Source: Streptomyces sp. NBRC 110035 (GTDB taxonomy: Bacteria; Actinomycetota; Actinomycetes; Streptomycetales; Streptomycetaceae). Taken from it: 64,000 bases of DNA. The notes under the pieces were generated by a model. The model saw only the letters and a program-made list of their open reading frames with translations, was not told the origin of the DNA and made no database searches. Shown one piece after another: positions 19,378 through 27,758 of the stretch. How positions within the stretch are numbered: the first letter of the stretch is position 1; each line of letters opens with the position of its first letter. The stretch is from NCBI RefSeq assembly GCF_000829695.1, contig NZ_BBNN01000028.1, positions 62,001-126,000 on the forward strand. Reading direction: 5' to 3'. The position numbers and the translations under genes are program-made.

Positions 19378-19893
19378 ATGGACGACCAGGGGCGCGGGCC
19401 CGGCCCACGCCCACAGGGCGGGGAGAGACCCACCGAGGCGAAGAACGTGACACCGCGACCGGCGCCACTGCCGTACGAAGGCGTCTGGCGGTTCACCGCC
19501 CCCGCCCTCGACGCCTCGGTCCCGCAGGCGCGCCACGCCGTACGGGACCTGCTGCTGCGCCAGGGGGTGCCGGTCGCCGACGAGGTGGTCCAGGGACTGT
19601 TGCTGATCGTGTCGGAACTGGTCACCAACGCCGTACGGCACGCGGCCCTGCTCTCCCCGGTGCTCGCCGTGGAGGTCGCCGTCGGAGCCGAGTGGGTCAG
19701 GGTGTCCGTGGAGGACGGCCACCCCTACCGTCCGACCGCTCTGGAGACCGACCACGGCCGCACCGGCGGCCGCGGACTGCTCCTGGTGCGCGAGATCACC
19801 CGTGAGGCGAACGGCATGTGCGACGTCGAGCACACCGCGGGCGGCGGCAAGGTGGTCTGGGCCGCCCTGCCGCTCAAGTCCGCGCAGGTCTGA
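19378..19893 (+). CDS. SpoIIAB/RsbW-like ATP-binding regulator (HATPase_c)
   Basis: 171 aa. An unstructured N-terminus of about 35 residues is followed by a GHKL ATPase domain. The N-box is SELVTNAVRHAAL and the G1 region is VSVEDGHPYRP. A GRGLLLVREI segment follows, typical of Streptomyces anti-sigma-factor-type serine kinases. These proteins usually bind a sigma factor or phosphorylate an anti-anti-sigma partner. No partner gene is adjacent, so the target is unknown. Start choice is weak: ATG 19378 has GAGGGTGG about 10 bases upstream; GTG 19345 is possible. Confidence 0.83.
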   Translation: MDDQGRGPGPRPQGGERPTEAKNVTPRPAPLPYEGVWRFTAPALDASVPQARHAVRDLLLRQGVPVADEVVQGLLLIVSELVTNAVRHAALLSPVLAVEVAVGAEWVRVSVEDGHPYRPTALETDHGRTGGRGLLLVREITREANGMCDVEHTAGGGKVVWAALPLKSAQV

Positions 19894-19976
19894 CGGCCCG
19901 GACCGCGCGGGCCCGGACCGCATGGGCCCGGGCAGACCCGGCGCACACGCGGGTCCGCGACCGGCCCCGCGCACGG

Positions 19977-20576
19977 TCACCAGCCCGCCGACGGTCCCGT
20001 CAGCTCCCGGACCGCCGGGCGGACCGCGTCCAGCACGGTCGTGAACCACGCCGAGAAGGTGTCCTCGGCGTGCCGCCGGGCCAGCTCGTCCGGGGTCACG
20101 AACGCCGTGGACGCCACCTCCTCGTGATCCGCCCGCAGCGGCGCCTGCACCATGCCGACGAACAGGTGGTTGTACTCCTGCTCGACCAGACCGGAGGCCG
20201 GGTCCGGATGGTTGTAGCGCACCGTGCCCGCCTCGGCGAGCAGCGACGGGGACAGCCCCAGCTCCTCGAAGGTCCGCCGGGCCGCCGCCGCGAACGGCGC
20301 CTCGCCGGGGTAGGGGTGCCCGCAGCACGTGTTGGACCACACGCCGGGGGAGTGGTACTTGCCCAGCGCCCGCTGCTGGATCAGCAGCCGGCCCCGCTCG
20401 TCGAACAGGAACACCGAGAACGCCCGGTGCAACTGCCCCGGGGGCTGATGGGCGGCCAGCTTCTCCGCGGTACCGATCGTCACGCCGTCTTCGTCGACAA
20501 GCTCCAGCAGAATCGCCTCGGCGGCAGGGCCCGACGGGCTGTGCGTCGCGGTGGCAGGTGTGATCGGCATACCCAT
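19977..20576 (-). CDS. idi: Isopentenyl-diphosphate delta-isomerase, type I
   Basis: 199 aa NUDIX-fold isomerase that interconverts IPP and DMAPP. The catalytic Cys sits in SNTCCGHPYPGE, the metal-binding His in LHRAFSVFLFD, and the Glu residues in ARRTFEELGL and EYNHLFVG. It lies about 9 kb upstream of the hopanoid operon and can balance prenyl precursors for it and for other terpenoids. ATG 20576 (MGMPITPATA) is used; the conserved core begins at about residue 18, so a slightly later start cannot be excluded. Confidence 0.96.
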   Translation of the reverse strand: MGMPITPATATHSPSGPAAEAILLELVDEDGVTIGTAEKLAAHQPPGQLHRAFSVFLFDERGRLLIQQRALGKYHSPGVWSNTCCGHPYPGEAPFAAAARRTFEELGLSPSLLAEAGTVRYNHPDPASGLVEQEYNHLFVGMVQAPLRADHEEVASTAFVTPDELARRHAEDTFSAWFTTVLDAVRPAVRELTGPSAGW

Positions 20577-20926
20577 CCTTCACTCGGTCTTCGCGCCCCA
20601 AGTCTGCCGCACGAATCCGGCACTCCCGGCACTCCCGCACCGCCCGCATGTCCCGCGGGCGGCCCGGCCCGTGGCCGGCGCGGGCCGGACACCGGAAGAG
20701 GGGCCCCGTGGACGACCTGCCCGGGCCGGCGGCGGGAGAACCGTGAAATCGTGAAATGCGGGGCGCCATGGACGAAAGGGCGCAGGCAGGGGGCGGAAGG
20801 ATGCCTCCCCGGCGCACGGACACCACACTCACGCCCCAGCGGCGCCTCCCGCTCGGGCCGCCCCCGGCGCCCCGCCGCCACGTCAGCCCACGGCGGCCGG
20901 GACGGCGCCCACGGCCCGGTGCCGTC
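20577..20926. other. Intergenic stretch, no gene seen
   Basis: 350 bp between two minus-strand genes (CDF exporter and idi). It contains a hairpin at 20640-20662 (8-bp arms, 7-nt loop) and an 8-bp tandem duplication (cgtgaaat) at 20742-20757. The idi promoter should be in the right-hand part as read here (upstream of 20576). Open frames across it look like antisense noise. Confidence 0.5.
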
Positions 20927-21865
20927 TCAGTGGCAGAGCCGCGCCTCGTGCTCCGCGTGACCGCGCGGTTCCAGCTGGAAGGTGCAGTGCTCCACGTCGA
21001 AGTGGTCGCCCAGGCAGCTCTGCAGTTCGTGCAGCATCTTCTCGTGCCCGATGGCGCTGAGCACCTCGGAGCTGACGACCACGTGCGCGGACAGTACCGG
21101 CATGCCCGAGGTGATGGTCCAGGCGTGCAGGTCGTGCACGTCCTCGACGCCTTGCGTGTCCAGGATGTGCGCCCGGACCTGGGCCATGTCCACGCCCTTG
21201 GGCGCCGTCTCCAGCAGCACGTCCAGGGTCTCGCGCAGCAGCTTGAAGGTGCGGGGCACGATCAGTGCGGCGATCACGAGGGAGGCGATCGGGTCGGCGG
21301 CCATCCAGCCGGTCGCCACGACGACCAGCGCCGAGACGATCACCGCGACCGAGCCCAGCGCGTCGGCGGCCACCTCCAGGAACGCCCCGCGCACGTTCAG
21401 GCTCTCCTTCTGCCCGCTCATCAGCAGCGTCAGCGACACCATGTTGGCGACCAGGCCGATCGCGCCGAAGACCAGCGTCAGCCCGCCCTCGGTGCCCGCC
21501 GGCGTGATGAACCGCTGGACCGCCTCGTACAGCACGTAGCCGCCCACCCCGAGCAGCAGCAGACAGTTCGCGAGCGCGGCGATTATCTCCGCGCGGGCGT
21601 AGCCGAAGGTGCGGCGCTCGCTCGGCGGGCGGTTCGCGAAATGGATCGCCAGCAGCGCCATGCCGAGCCCCAGCGCGTCCGTCGCCATATGGGCCGCGTC
21701 GGCGACCAGGGCGAGCGAGTCGGCCAGCACACCGCCGATGATCTCGACCACCATGACGGCGAGCGTGATCGCCAGCGCCGCCCGCAGCCTGCCGCGGTAC
21801 GCCGCGCTCGCCGTACCGCCGGCGGGTGTGCCGTGCGCGTGCCCGTGATCGTGCCCAGCCCCCAT
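20927..21865 (-). CDS. Cation diffusion facilitator (CDF) metal exporter
   Basis: 312 aa. A His-rich N-terminus (HDHGHAHG) is followed by six predicted membrane helices. The metal-site motifs are DAAHMATDALGLG in helix 2 and AFLEVAADALGSVAV in helix 5 (HxxxD / DxxxD-type pairs), and a C-terminal cytoplasmic domain of about 90 residues follows. Such proteins export Zn2+, Co2+ or related ions with proton antiport. ATG 21865 has GGGAGG 10 bases upstream; an ATC-preceded ATG at 21898 would add an atypical stretch. A palindrome at 21957-21987 lies about 90 bp upstream of the start and may be an operator. Confidence 0.93.
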   Translation of the reverse strand: MGAGHDHGHAHGTPAGGTASAAYRGRLRAALAITLAVMVVEIIGGVLADSLALVADAAHMATDALGLGMALLAIHFANRPPSERRTFGYARAEIIAALANCLLLLGVGGYVLYEAVQRFITPAGTEGGLTLVFGAIGLVANMVSLTLLMSGQKESLNVRGAFLEVAADALGSVAVIVSALVVVATGWMAADPIASLVIAALIVPRTFKLLRETLDVLLETAPKGVDMAQVRAHILDTQGVEDVHDLHAWTITSGMPVLSAHVVVSSEVLSAIGHEKMLHELQSCLGDHFDVEHCTFQLEPRGHAEHEARLCH

Positions 21866-21956
21866 GGAAGCCGTTCCTCCCTGACTCGTCCGGATCACAG
21901 TGAACTACGGGCCGGGGGTATCCGGCAACGCGGCACTGAACACCGTTGTCATGTGC

Positions 21957-21987
21957 TCTGACCTGCGGAAACGGTACGCAGGTCAGA
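21957..21987. promoter_or_regulatory. Perfect 10-bp inverted repeat in a divergent promoter region
   Basis: Arms TCTGACCTGC and GCAGGTCAGA with an 11-bp spacer, between the CDF exporter (minus) and the CDP-alcohol operon (plus). Its position in a 469-bp divergent region suggests a repressor operator, plausibly metal-responsive for the CDF gene. The remaining bases 21988-22334 show no gene. Confidence 0.45.
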
Positions 21988-22334
21988 CGTGTTCCAGAGC
22001 GGAGCGCGCCTCTCCCGGATGCCCCGGCCGACGCTGCGGACGAGCCGAAGGGGCGGGTGCCGTTCGACCGGAGCGGTTCCGGAGCGGTGCCCCGTATTCG
22101 CCCCGATGCCCCTTCTGGGTGCGCGGTTTGTGGGCCGGCCCCGCTATCCCCGATGATGATCGCGGCAGGGACGCAGGTGGAACCACAACGATCCAACCGC
22201 CGAACGGGCGGTGAACGCGGGCTCAGGGACATCCGCTAGCCTCAGCCGACATGCCGCCCGGGGCCCCGTACGGCCGCCCCCACCATGTACACGACCGGCG
22301 TGGACACGTCGGCATTCCAGGGAGTGAGATTCGG

Positions 22335-24215
22335 TTGTCGACCGCCATCCTCACCGGCCAGCCGGTTCCGGGTTCGTCGCTCGAGGCGGACCTGCGTTCT
22401 CTCGGCTTCGACGTGCGGATCGCGTCCGGCACCGCGGAGGCCGGGGCCCTGCTCGCCGAGGTGCCCACCGGTCAGCGGGTCGCCGTCGTCGACGCCCGGT
22501 TCGTGGGCCATGAGCACGCGCTGCGCCTCGGCCTCACCGACCCCCGCTTCCCGCTCGCCGCGATCCCCGGTGCCGTCACCGCCCAGCCGGCCGCCCGCCA
22601 GGCCCTGGCCCGTGCGATGGCCCGCGAGAGCACCGCGGTCCCCGAGCCCGCCGCCTCCCCCGAGCCCGGCGAGGCCGGTGGGACCGCGTCCGGCGGGACT
22701 TCGGCGCCCGCCGGAACCACCCTCACCGACCGCATCGTCACCGCCCTGAGCGCCGACGGCAGCGATCCGCACCGCCCCGACCTCGGCAGCCTCGTCGCCA
22801 CCGTGCCCGACGGCCCCCAGGCCCGCAACGAGGCCCGGCAGTCCGTCGCCGCCGTCGACGACGAGGCCGTCCGGCTGAAGTCGGCCGTCAAGGCCCGCGA
22901 CGGCTTCTTCACCACCTACTGCATCAGCCCGTACTCCCGCTACATCGCCCGCTGGTGCGCCCGGCGCGGCCTGACCCCCAACCAGGTCACCACCGCCTCC
23001 CTGATCACCGCGCTCATAGCGGCCGCCTGCGCCGCCACCGGCACCCGCCCGGGCTTCGTCGCCGCCGGCGCCCTGCTCCTCGCCTCCTTCGTGCTGGACT
23101 GCACCGACGGCCAGCTCGCCCGCTACTCCCTGCAGTACTCCACCCTCGGCGCCTGGCTCGACGCCACCTTCGACCGCGCCAAGGAGTACGCCTACTACGC
23201 GGGCCTGGCGCTCGGCGCGGCCCGCGGCGGCGACGACGTATGGGCCCTCGCCCTGGGCGCGATGGTCCTGCAGACCTGTCGGCACGTCGTGGACTTCTCC
23301 TTCAACGAGGCGAACGCCGACAGCACGGCCGCCACCGCCAACACCAGCCCCACCGCCGCCCTCTCCGACAGACTCGACAGCGTCGGCTGGACGGTCTGGG
23401 TGCGCCGCATGATCGTCCTCCCGATCGGCGAGCGCTGGGCGATGATCGCGGTCCTCACGGCACTCACGACCCCCCGCATCACCTTCTGCGCCCTGCTGAT
23501 CGGCTGCGCCTTCGCGGCGACGTACACCACGGCCGGCCGCGTCCTGCGCTCCCTGACCCGTAAGGCCCGCAGGACCGACCGCGCGGCGCGCGCCCTCGCG
23601 GACCTCACCGACACCGGGCCGCTCGCCGAACGCCTCGCCCAGGCGCTGAAGGCCCCCGCGCGACGCCTGCCGGGCTTCACCGCCCCTGCCGTCGCCCTGC
23701 TCGGCGGCGCCGCCGTCACCACCGCGGCCGCGCTGACCGGCTTCGGCGGACCGTGGCCCGTCCTCGCCGCCCTCCTGTACGTCCTGACCTCCGCCCTGGC
23801 CGTCGCCCGCCCCCTCACGGGCCCCCTCGACTGGCTGGTCCCACCGTTCCTGCGCGCAGCCGAGTACGGCACCGTCCTGGCACTGGCGGCAGGCGCCGGG
23901 GTGAACGGAGCGCTTCCGGCGGCCTACGGCCTGGTGGCCGCCGTCGCCTACCATCACTACGACACGGTCTACCGCATCCGCGGCGACGCGGGCGCGCCCC
24001 CGCCCTGGCTGGTGCGGGCGGTCGCGGGACACGAAGGCCGCACCCTGGCGGTCGTCGTCCTGGCCGCCCTGCTCACCGCCTCGCAGTTCGCCGTCGCGCT
24101 CACGGTGATCGCCGTGGCCGTGGCCCTGCTGGTGCTCTTCGAGAGCATCCGCTTCTGGGTGGCCGCCCACCGGGGCGGAGCACCCGCCGTACACGATGAA
24201 GGAGAACCCGCATGA
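22335..24215 (+). CDS. CDP-alcohol phosphotransferase with long N- and C-terminal extensions (DUF5941-like)
   Basis: 626 aa, three times the size of a simple family member. Residues about 1-180 are a soluble domain (STAILTGQPVPGSSLEADLRS). Residues about 200-400 hold the membrane phosphotransferase core with the complete motif D-CT-DG-QL-AR-8x-G-AWL-D-ATF-D (about residues 255-278). Residues about 430-626 contain several more hydrophobic segments. Core enzymes transfer a phospho-alcohol from a CDP-alcohol to an acceptor in the membrane. TTG 22335 is chosen because GGAGTGAG lies 6 bases upstream. First gene of a seven-gene operon; its stop overlaps the next start by 4 bp. Confidence 0.85.
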   Translation: MSTAILTGQPVPGSSLEADLRSLGFDVRIASGTAEAGALLAEVPTGQRVAVVDARFVGHEHALRLGLTDPRFPLAAIPGAVTAQPAARQALARAMARESTAVPEPAASPEPGEAGGTASGGTSAPAGTTLTDRIVTALSADGSDPHRPDLGSLVATVPDGPQARNEARQSVAAVDDEAVRLKSAVKARDGFFTTYCISPYSRYIARWCARRGLTPNQVTTASLITALIAAACAATGTRPGFVAAGALLLASFVLDCTDGQLARYSLQYSTLGAWLDATFDRAKEYAYYAGLALGAARGGDDVWALALGAMVLQTCRHVVDFSFNEANADSTAATANTSPTAALSDRLDSVGWTVWVRRMIVLPIGERWAMIAVLTALTTPRITFCALLIGCAFAATYTTAGRVLRSLTRKARRTDRAARALADLTDTGPLAERLAQALKAPARRLPGFTAPAVALLGGAAVTTAAALTGFGGPWPVLAALLYVLTSALAVARPLTGPLDWLVPPFLRAAEYGTVLALAAGAGVNGALPAAYGLVAAVAYHHYDTVYRIRGDAGAPPPWLVRAVAGHEGRTLAVVVLAALLTASQFAVALTVIAVAVALLVLFESIRFWVAAHRGGAPAVHDEGEPA

Positions 24216-24964
24216 TCGGCCTCGTGCTGGCGGCCGGCGCCGGACGGCGTCTGCGCCCCTACACCGACACCCTGCCCAAGGCGCTGGTGCCGGTGGGGCC
24301 CGCGGGCATAGAGGGCGAACCGACGGTCCTGGACCTCACCCTCGGCAACTTCGCCGAGATCGGCCTGACCGAGGCCGCCGTCATCGTCGGCTACCGCAAG
24401 GAGGCCGTGTACGAGCGCCAGGCGGCCCTGGAGCGGAAGTACGGCCTCAAGCTCACCCTCATCGACAACGACAAGGCCGAGGAGTGGAACAACGCCTACT
24501 CCCTGTGGTGCGGCCGTGACGCACTCAAGGACGGCGTGATCCTCGCCAACGGCGACACCGTGCACCCGGTCTCCGTCGAGAGGACGCTGCTCGCCGCCCG
24601 CGGCGACGGCAAGAGGATCATCCTCGCCCTCGACACCGTGAAGTCCCTCGCGGACGAGGAGATGAAGGTCGTCGTCGACCCCGGCAAGGGCATGACGACG
24701 ATCACCAAGCTGATGGACCCCGCCGAGGCCACCGGCGAGTACATCGGCGTCACCCTCATCGAGGGCGACGCCGCCCCCGCACTGGCCGACGCGCTGAAGA
24801 CCGTGTGGGAGACCGACCCGCAGCAGTTCTACGAGCACGGCTACCAGGAACTGGTGAACCGCGGCTTCCGGATCGACGTGGCGCCGATCGGCGACGTCGA
24901 CTGGGTGGAGATCGACAACCACGACGATCTCGCCCGTGGACGGGAGATCGCATGCCAGTACTGA
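24212..24964 (+). CDS. LicC/IPCT-like CTP:phospho-alcohol cytidylyltransferase
   Basis: 250 aa nucleotidyltransferase. The start MIGLVLAAGAGRRLRPYTD plus LPKALVPVG is the NTP-binding signature. The internal KAEEWNNAYSLWCGRD, ILANGDTVHP and EEMKVVVD segments resemble CTP-specific enzymes acting on phosphocholine or inositol-1-phosphate rather than glucose-1-phosphate thymidylyltransferases. With CDP-alcohol phosphotransferases on both sides, the most economical role is making their CDP-alcohol substrate. Start ATG 24212 overlaps the previous stop by 4 bp (ATGA), with GAAGGAG just upstream. Substrate identity is inference. Confidence 0.85.
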   Translation: MIGLVLAAGAGRRLRPYTDTLPKALVPVGPAGIEGEPTVLDLTLGNFAEIGLTEAAVIVGYRKEAVYERQAALERKYGLKLTLIDNDKAEEWNNAYSLWCGRDALKDGVILANGDTVHPVSVERTLLAARGDGKRIILALDTVKSLADEEMKVVVDPGKGMTTITKLMDPAEATGEYIGVTLIEGDAAPALADALKTVWETDPQQFYEHGYQELVNRGFRIDVAPIGDVDWVEIDNHDDLARGREIACQY

Positions 24965-26013
24965 CCCGGCTCATCCCCTCCCCGCTCGTCGTCGACATCC
25001 GCCCCGGTGCCCTCGACGACCTGGCCGGGGTCCTCGCCGACGAGCGCATCGCGCAGTCGGGCCGCCTCGCCGTCGCCGTCAGCGGCGGCTCCGGCGCCGG
25101 ACTCCGCGAGCGGCTCTCCCCGTCGCTGCCCGGCGCCACCTGGTACGAGGTCGGCGGCGGCACCCTCGACGACGCGGTCCGGCTGGCCGGCGCCATAAAG
25201 GCCGGTCACTACGACGCGATCGTCGGACTCGGCGGCGGCAAGATCATCGACTGCGCCAAGTTCGCCGCGGCACGCGTCGGCCTCCCCCTGGTCGCCGTAC
25301 CGACGAACCTCGCGCACGACGGCCTGTGCTCGCCCGTCGCCACCCTCGACAACGACGCCGGCCGCGGCTCCTACGGCGTGCCGAACCCGATCGCGGTCGT
25401 CATCGACCTCGACATCATCCGGGACGCCCCGGTGCGCTTCGTGCGCGCGGGGATCGGCGACGCCGTCTCCAACATCTCCGCCATCGCGGACTGGGAGCTG
25501 GCCAACCGGGTCAAGGGCGAGCGGATCGACGGGCTCGCCGCCGCCATGGCCCGGCAGGCCGGCGAGTCCGTGCTGCGCCACCCCGGAGGCATCGGAGACA
25601 ACGACTTCCTCCAGGTGCTCGCCGAGGCACTGGTCCTCAGCGGCATCGCCATGTCGGTGTCCGGCGACTCGCGGCCGTCCTCCGGGGCCTGCCACGAGAT
25701 CAACCACGCCTTCGACCTGCTCTACCCCAAGCGGGCCGCCGCCCACGGAGAGCAGTGCGGCCTGGGCGCGGCCTTCGCCATGTACCTGCGCGGCGCGCAC
25801 GACGAGTCGGCGTACATGGCCGGAGTACTGCGCCGGCACGGACTGCCGGTACTGCCTCAGGAGATCGGCTTCACGGCGGAGGAGTTCGTCAAAGTCGTCG
25901 AATTCGCCCCCGAGACCCGCCCCGGCCGCTTCACGATTCTCGAACATCTCGACCTGAAGACCGAACAGATCAAGGACGTCTACGCCGACTATGTCAAGGC
26001 CATCGGTAGCTGA
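24952..26013 (+). CDS. Glycerol-1-phosphate dehydrogenase-like, iron/zinc alcohol dehydrogenase family
   Basis: 353 aa. The NAD(P) region includes VAVSGGSGAGLRERL and VGLGGGKIIDCAKFAA. The presumed metal ligands are the Asp in TNLAHDGLCSPVA and the His residues in SGACHEINHAFD and AAHGEQCGLGAAF, matching the EgsA/AraM and archaeal sn-glycerol-1-phosphate dehydrogenase pattern. Such enzymes reduce dihydroxyacetone phosphate to sn-glycerol-1-phosphate, the opposite stereoisomer to normal bacterial glycerol-3-phosphate. ATG 24952 overlaps the upstream gene by 13 bp. The product could be the alcohol phosphate activated by the cytidylyltransferase next door; that link is inferred from context. Confidence 0.85.
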   Translation: MPVLTRLIPSPLVVDIRPGALDDLAGVLADERIAQSGRLAVAVSGGSGAGLRERLSPSLPGATWYEVGGGTLDDAVRLAGAIKAGHYDAIVGLGGGKIIDCAKFAAARVGLPLVAVPTNLAHDGLCSPVATLDNDAGRGSYGVPNPIAVVIDLDIIRDAPVRFVRAGIGDAVSNISAIADWELANRVKGERIDGLAAAMARQAGESVLRHPGGIGDNDFLQVLAEALVLSGIAMSVSGDSRPSSGACHEINHAFDLLYPKRAAAHGEQCGLGAAFAMYLRGAHDESAYMAGVLRRHGLPVLPQEIGFTAEEFVKVVEFAPETRPGRFTILEHLDLKTEQIKDVYADYVKAIGS

Positions 26014-26770
26014 ACTCCGTCCGGTCGTCCACCCCGCGGGGGTGAAGGACCGGCGCAGCGGTGAGCACTGGATGGGACGCCTCTACATGCGTGAGGTGTC
26101 CCTGCGGGTGGACCGCTACCTGGTGAACACCAGGGTCACGCCCAACCAGCTCACGTATCTGATGACCGTCTTCGGCGTCCTCGCCGCCCCGGCCCTGCTG
26201 GTGCCGGGGATCACGGGCGCGGTCCTCGGCCTGGTCATGGTGCAGCTGTACCTGTTGCTCGACTGCGTGGACGGCGAGGTCGCCCGCTGGAAGCAGCAGT
26301 TCTCGCTCAGCGGGGTCTACCTCGACCGGGTCGGCGCCTACCTGTGCGACGCGGCCGTCCTCGTCGGGTTCGGCCTGCGCGCCGCCGACCTGTGGGGCAC
26401 CGGCCGCATCGACTGGCTCTGGGCCTTCCTCGGCACCCTGGCCGCCCTCGGCGCCATCCTGATCAAGGCCGAGACCGACCTGGTCGGCGTGGCCCGGCAC
26501 CAGGGCGGACTCCCGCCGGTCAAGGAGGCCGCCGCCGAGCCGCGCTCCTCCGGCATGGCGCTCGCCCGCCGTGCCGCCGGAGCCCTGAAGTTCCACCGGC
26601 TGATCCTCGGCATGGAGGCGTCGCTGCTGATCGTGGTCCTCGCGATCGTCGACACAGCCCGGGGCGACCTGTTCTTCACCCGCCTGGGTGTCGCCGTCCT
26701 CGCCGGGATAGCCCTGCTGCAGACCCTGCTGCACCTGGTGTCCGTCCTCGCCTCCAGCAGGCTGAGGTGA
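25991..26770 (+). CDS. CDP-alcohol phosphotransferase (second copy, altered active-site motif)
   Basis: 259 aa with about six membrane segments. The family motif is D-CV-DG-EV-AR-8x-G-VYL-D-RVG-A: seven of the eight conserved residues are present, but the last position, normally Asp and proposed as the catalytic base, is Ala (nearest Asp four residues later). Either a divergent subfamily is involved or catalysis is impaired. ATG 25991 lies 23 bp inside the preceding gene. The next gene starts within a few bases of this stop (GTGA/ATG). Membrane enzyme of the same operon. Confidence 0.85.
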   Translation: MSRPSVAELRPVVHPAGVKDRRSGEHWMGRLYMREVSLRVDRYLVNTRVTPNQLTYLMTVFGVLAAPALLVPGITGAVLGLVMVQLYLLLDCVDGEVARWKQQFSLSGVYLDRVGAYLCDAAVLVGFGLRAADLWGTGRIDWLWAFLGTLAALGAILIKAETDLVGVARHQGGLPPVKEAAAEPRSSGMALARRAAGALKFHRLILGMEASLLIVVLAIVDTARGDLFFTRLGVAVLAGIALLQTLLHLVSVLASSRLR

Positions 26771-26775
26771 CCGCG

Positions 26776-27660
26776 ATGGGGTCCTCCCTCAAGGTCGGCG
26801 CGGTGATCATCACCATGGGCAACCGCCCCGACGAGCTGCGCGCCCTGCTCGACTCGGTCGCCAAGCAGGACGGCGAACCGGTCCGGGCCGTCGTCGTCGG
26901 CAACGGCTCGCCCGTCCCGGAGGTCCCCGACGGCGTGCGCACCGTCGAGCTGCCGGAGAACCTCGGCATCCCCGGCGGCCGCAACGTCGGCATCGAGGCG
27001 TTCGGCCCGAACGGCCAGGACGTCGACATCCTGCTGTTCCTCGACGACGACGGCCTCCTGGCGCAGCACGACACGGCCGAGCTGTGCCGCCAGGCGTTCA
27101 CCGCCGACCCGGAGCTCGGCATCATCAGCTTCCGCATCGCCGACCCGGACACCGGCAGCACCCAGCGCCGCCACGTGCCCCGGCTGCGCGCCGCCGACCC
27201 GATGCGCTCCTCGAGGGTGACCACCTTCCTCGGTGGCGCCAACGCCGTACGCACCCGGGTCTTCGCCGACGTCGGCTGCCTGCCCGACGCGTTCTTCTAC
27301 GCACACGAGGAGACCGACCTGGCCTGGCGGGCGCTCGACGCCGGCTGGATGATCGACTACCGGTCCGACATGGTGCTGTACCACCCGACCACCGCCCCCT
27401 CGCGGCACGCGGTCTACCACCGCATGGTCGCCCGCAACCGCGTCTGGCTGGCCCGCCGCAACCTTCCCGCGCTCCTGGTCCCCCTCTACCTGGGCGCCTG
27501 GATGCTGCTCACCCTGCTCCGCAGACCCTCGCGCCCGGCCCTCAAGGCCTGGTTCGGCGGTTTCCGGGAGGGCTGGACCACCCCCAGCGGTCCTCGCCGG
27601 CCCATGAAGTGGCGTACGGTGTGGCGGCTGACCCGGCTGGGCCGGCCCCCTGTCATCTGA
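26776..27660 (+). CDS. Family 2 glycosyltransferase
   Basis: 294 aa. GT-A fold: the N-terminal nucleotide-binding strand KVGAVIITMGNRPDELRALL, ENLGIPGGRNVGIEA (the rhamnosyl/galactofuranosyl-type GT2 motif), and metal-binding LLFLDDDGLL. FLGGANAVRTRVF and HEETDLAWRALDAGW follow. A hydrophobic segment near residues 230-250 may attach it to the membrane. ATG 26776 is preferred because TGAGGTGA lies 5-6 bases upstream; GTG 26767, overlapping the previous stop, is the alternative. It probably adds a sugar to the lipid or polymer product exported by the next two genes. Confidence 0.87.
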   Translation: MGSSLKVGAVIITMGNRPDELRALLDSVAKQDGEPVRAVVVGNGSPVPEVPDGVRTVELPENLGIPGGRNVGIEAFGPNGQDVDILLFLDDDGLLAQHDTAELCRQAFTADPELGIISFRIADPDTGSTQRRHVPRLRAADPMRSSRVTTFLGGANAVRTRVFADVGCLPDAFFYAHEETDLAWRALDAGWMIDYRSDMVLYHPTTAPSRHAVYHRMVARNRVWLARRNLPALLVPLYLGAWMLLTLLRRPSRPALKAWFGGFREGWTTPSGPRRPMKWRTVWRLTRLGRPPVI

Positions 27661-27758
27661 CAAGCTCGTGTCCGGGACCATCGGGGCCGCACCCAGGCCT
27701 CCCGGCGCATGCCCGGTCCGTACGGGCCGGGCATCTCGAAGAGGGAAAGCTTTCACCA

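Noticed and set aside
22335..24215. Treating the first CDP-alcohol transferase as phosphatidylinositol or cardiolipin synthase
   Set aside because: Its size, soluble N-terminal domain and operon context do not fit the short housekeeping enzymes.
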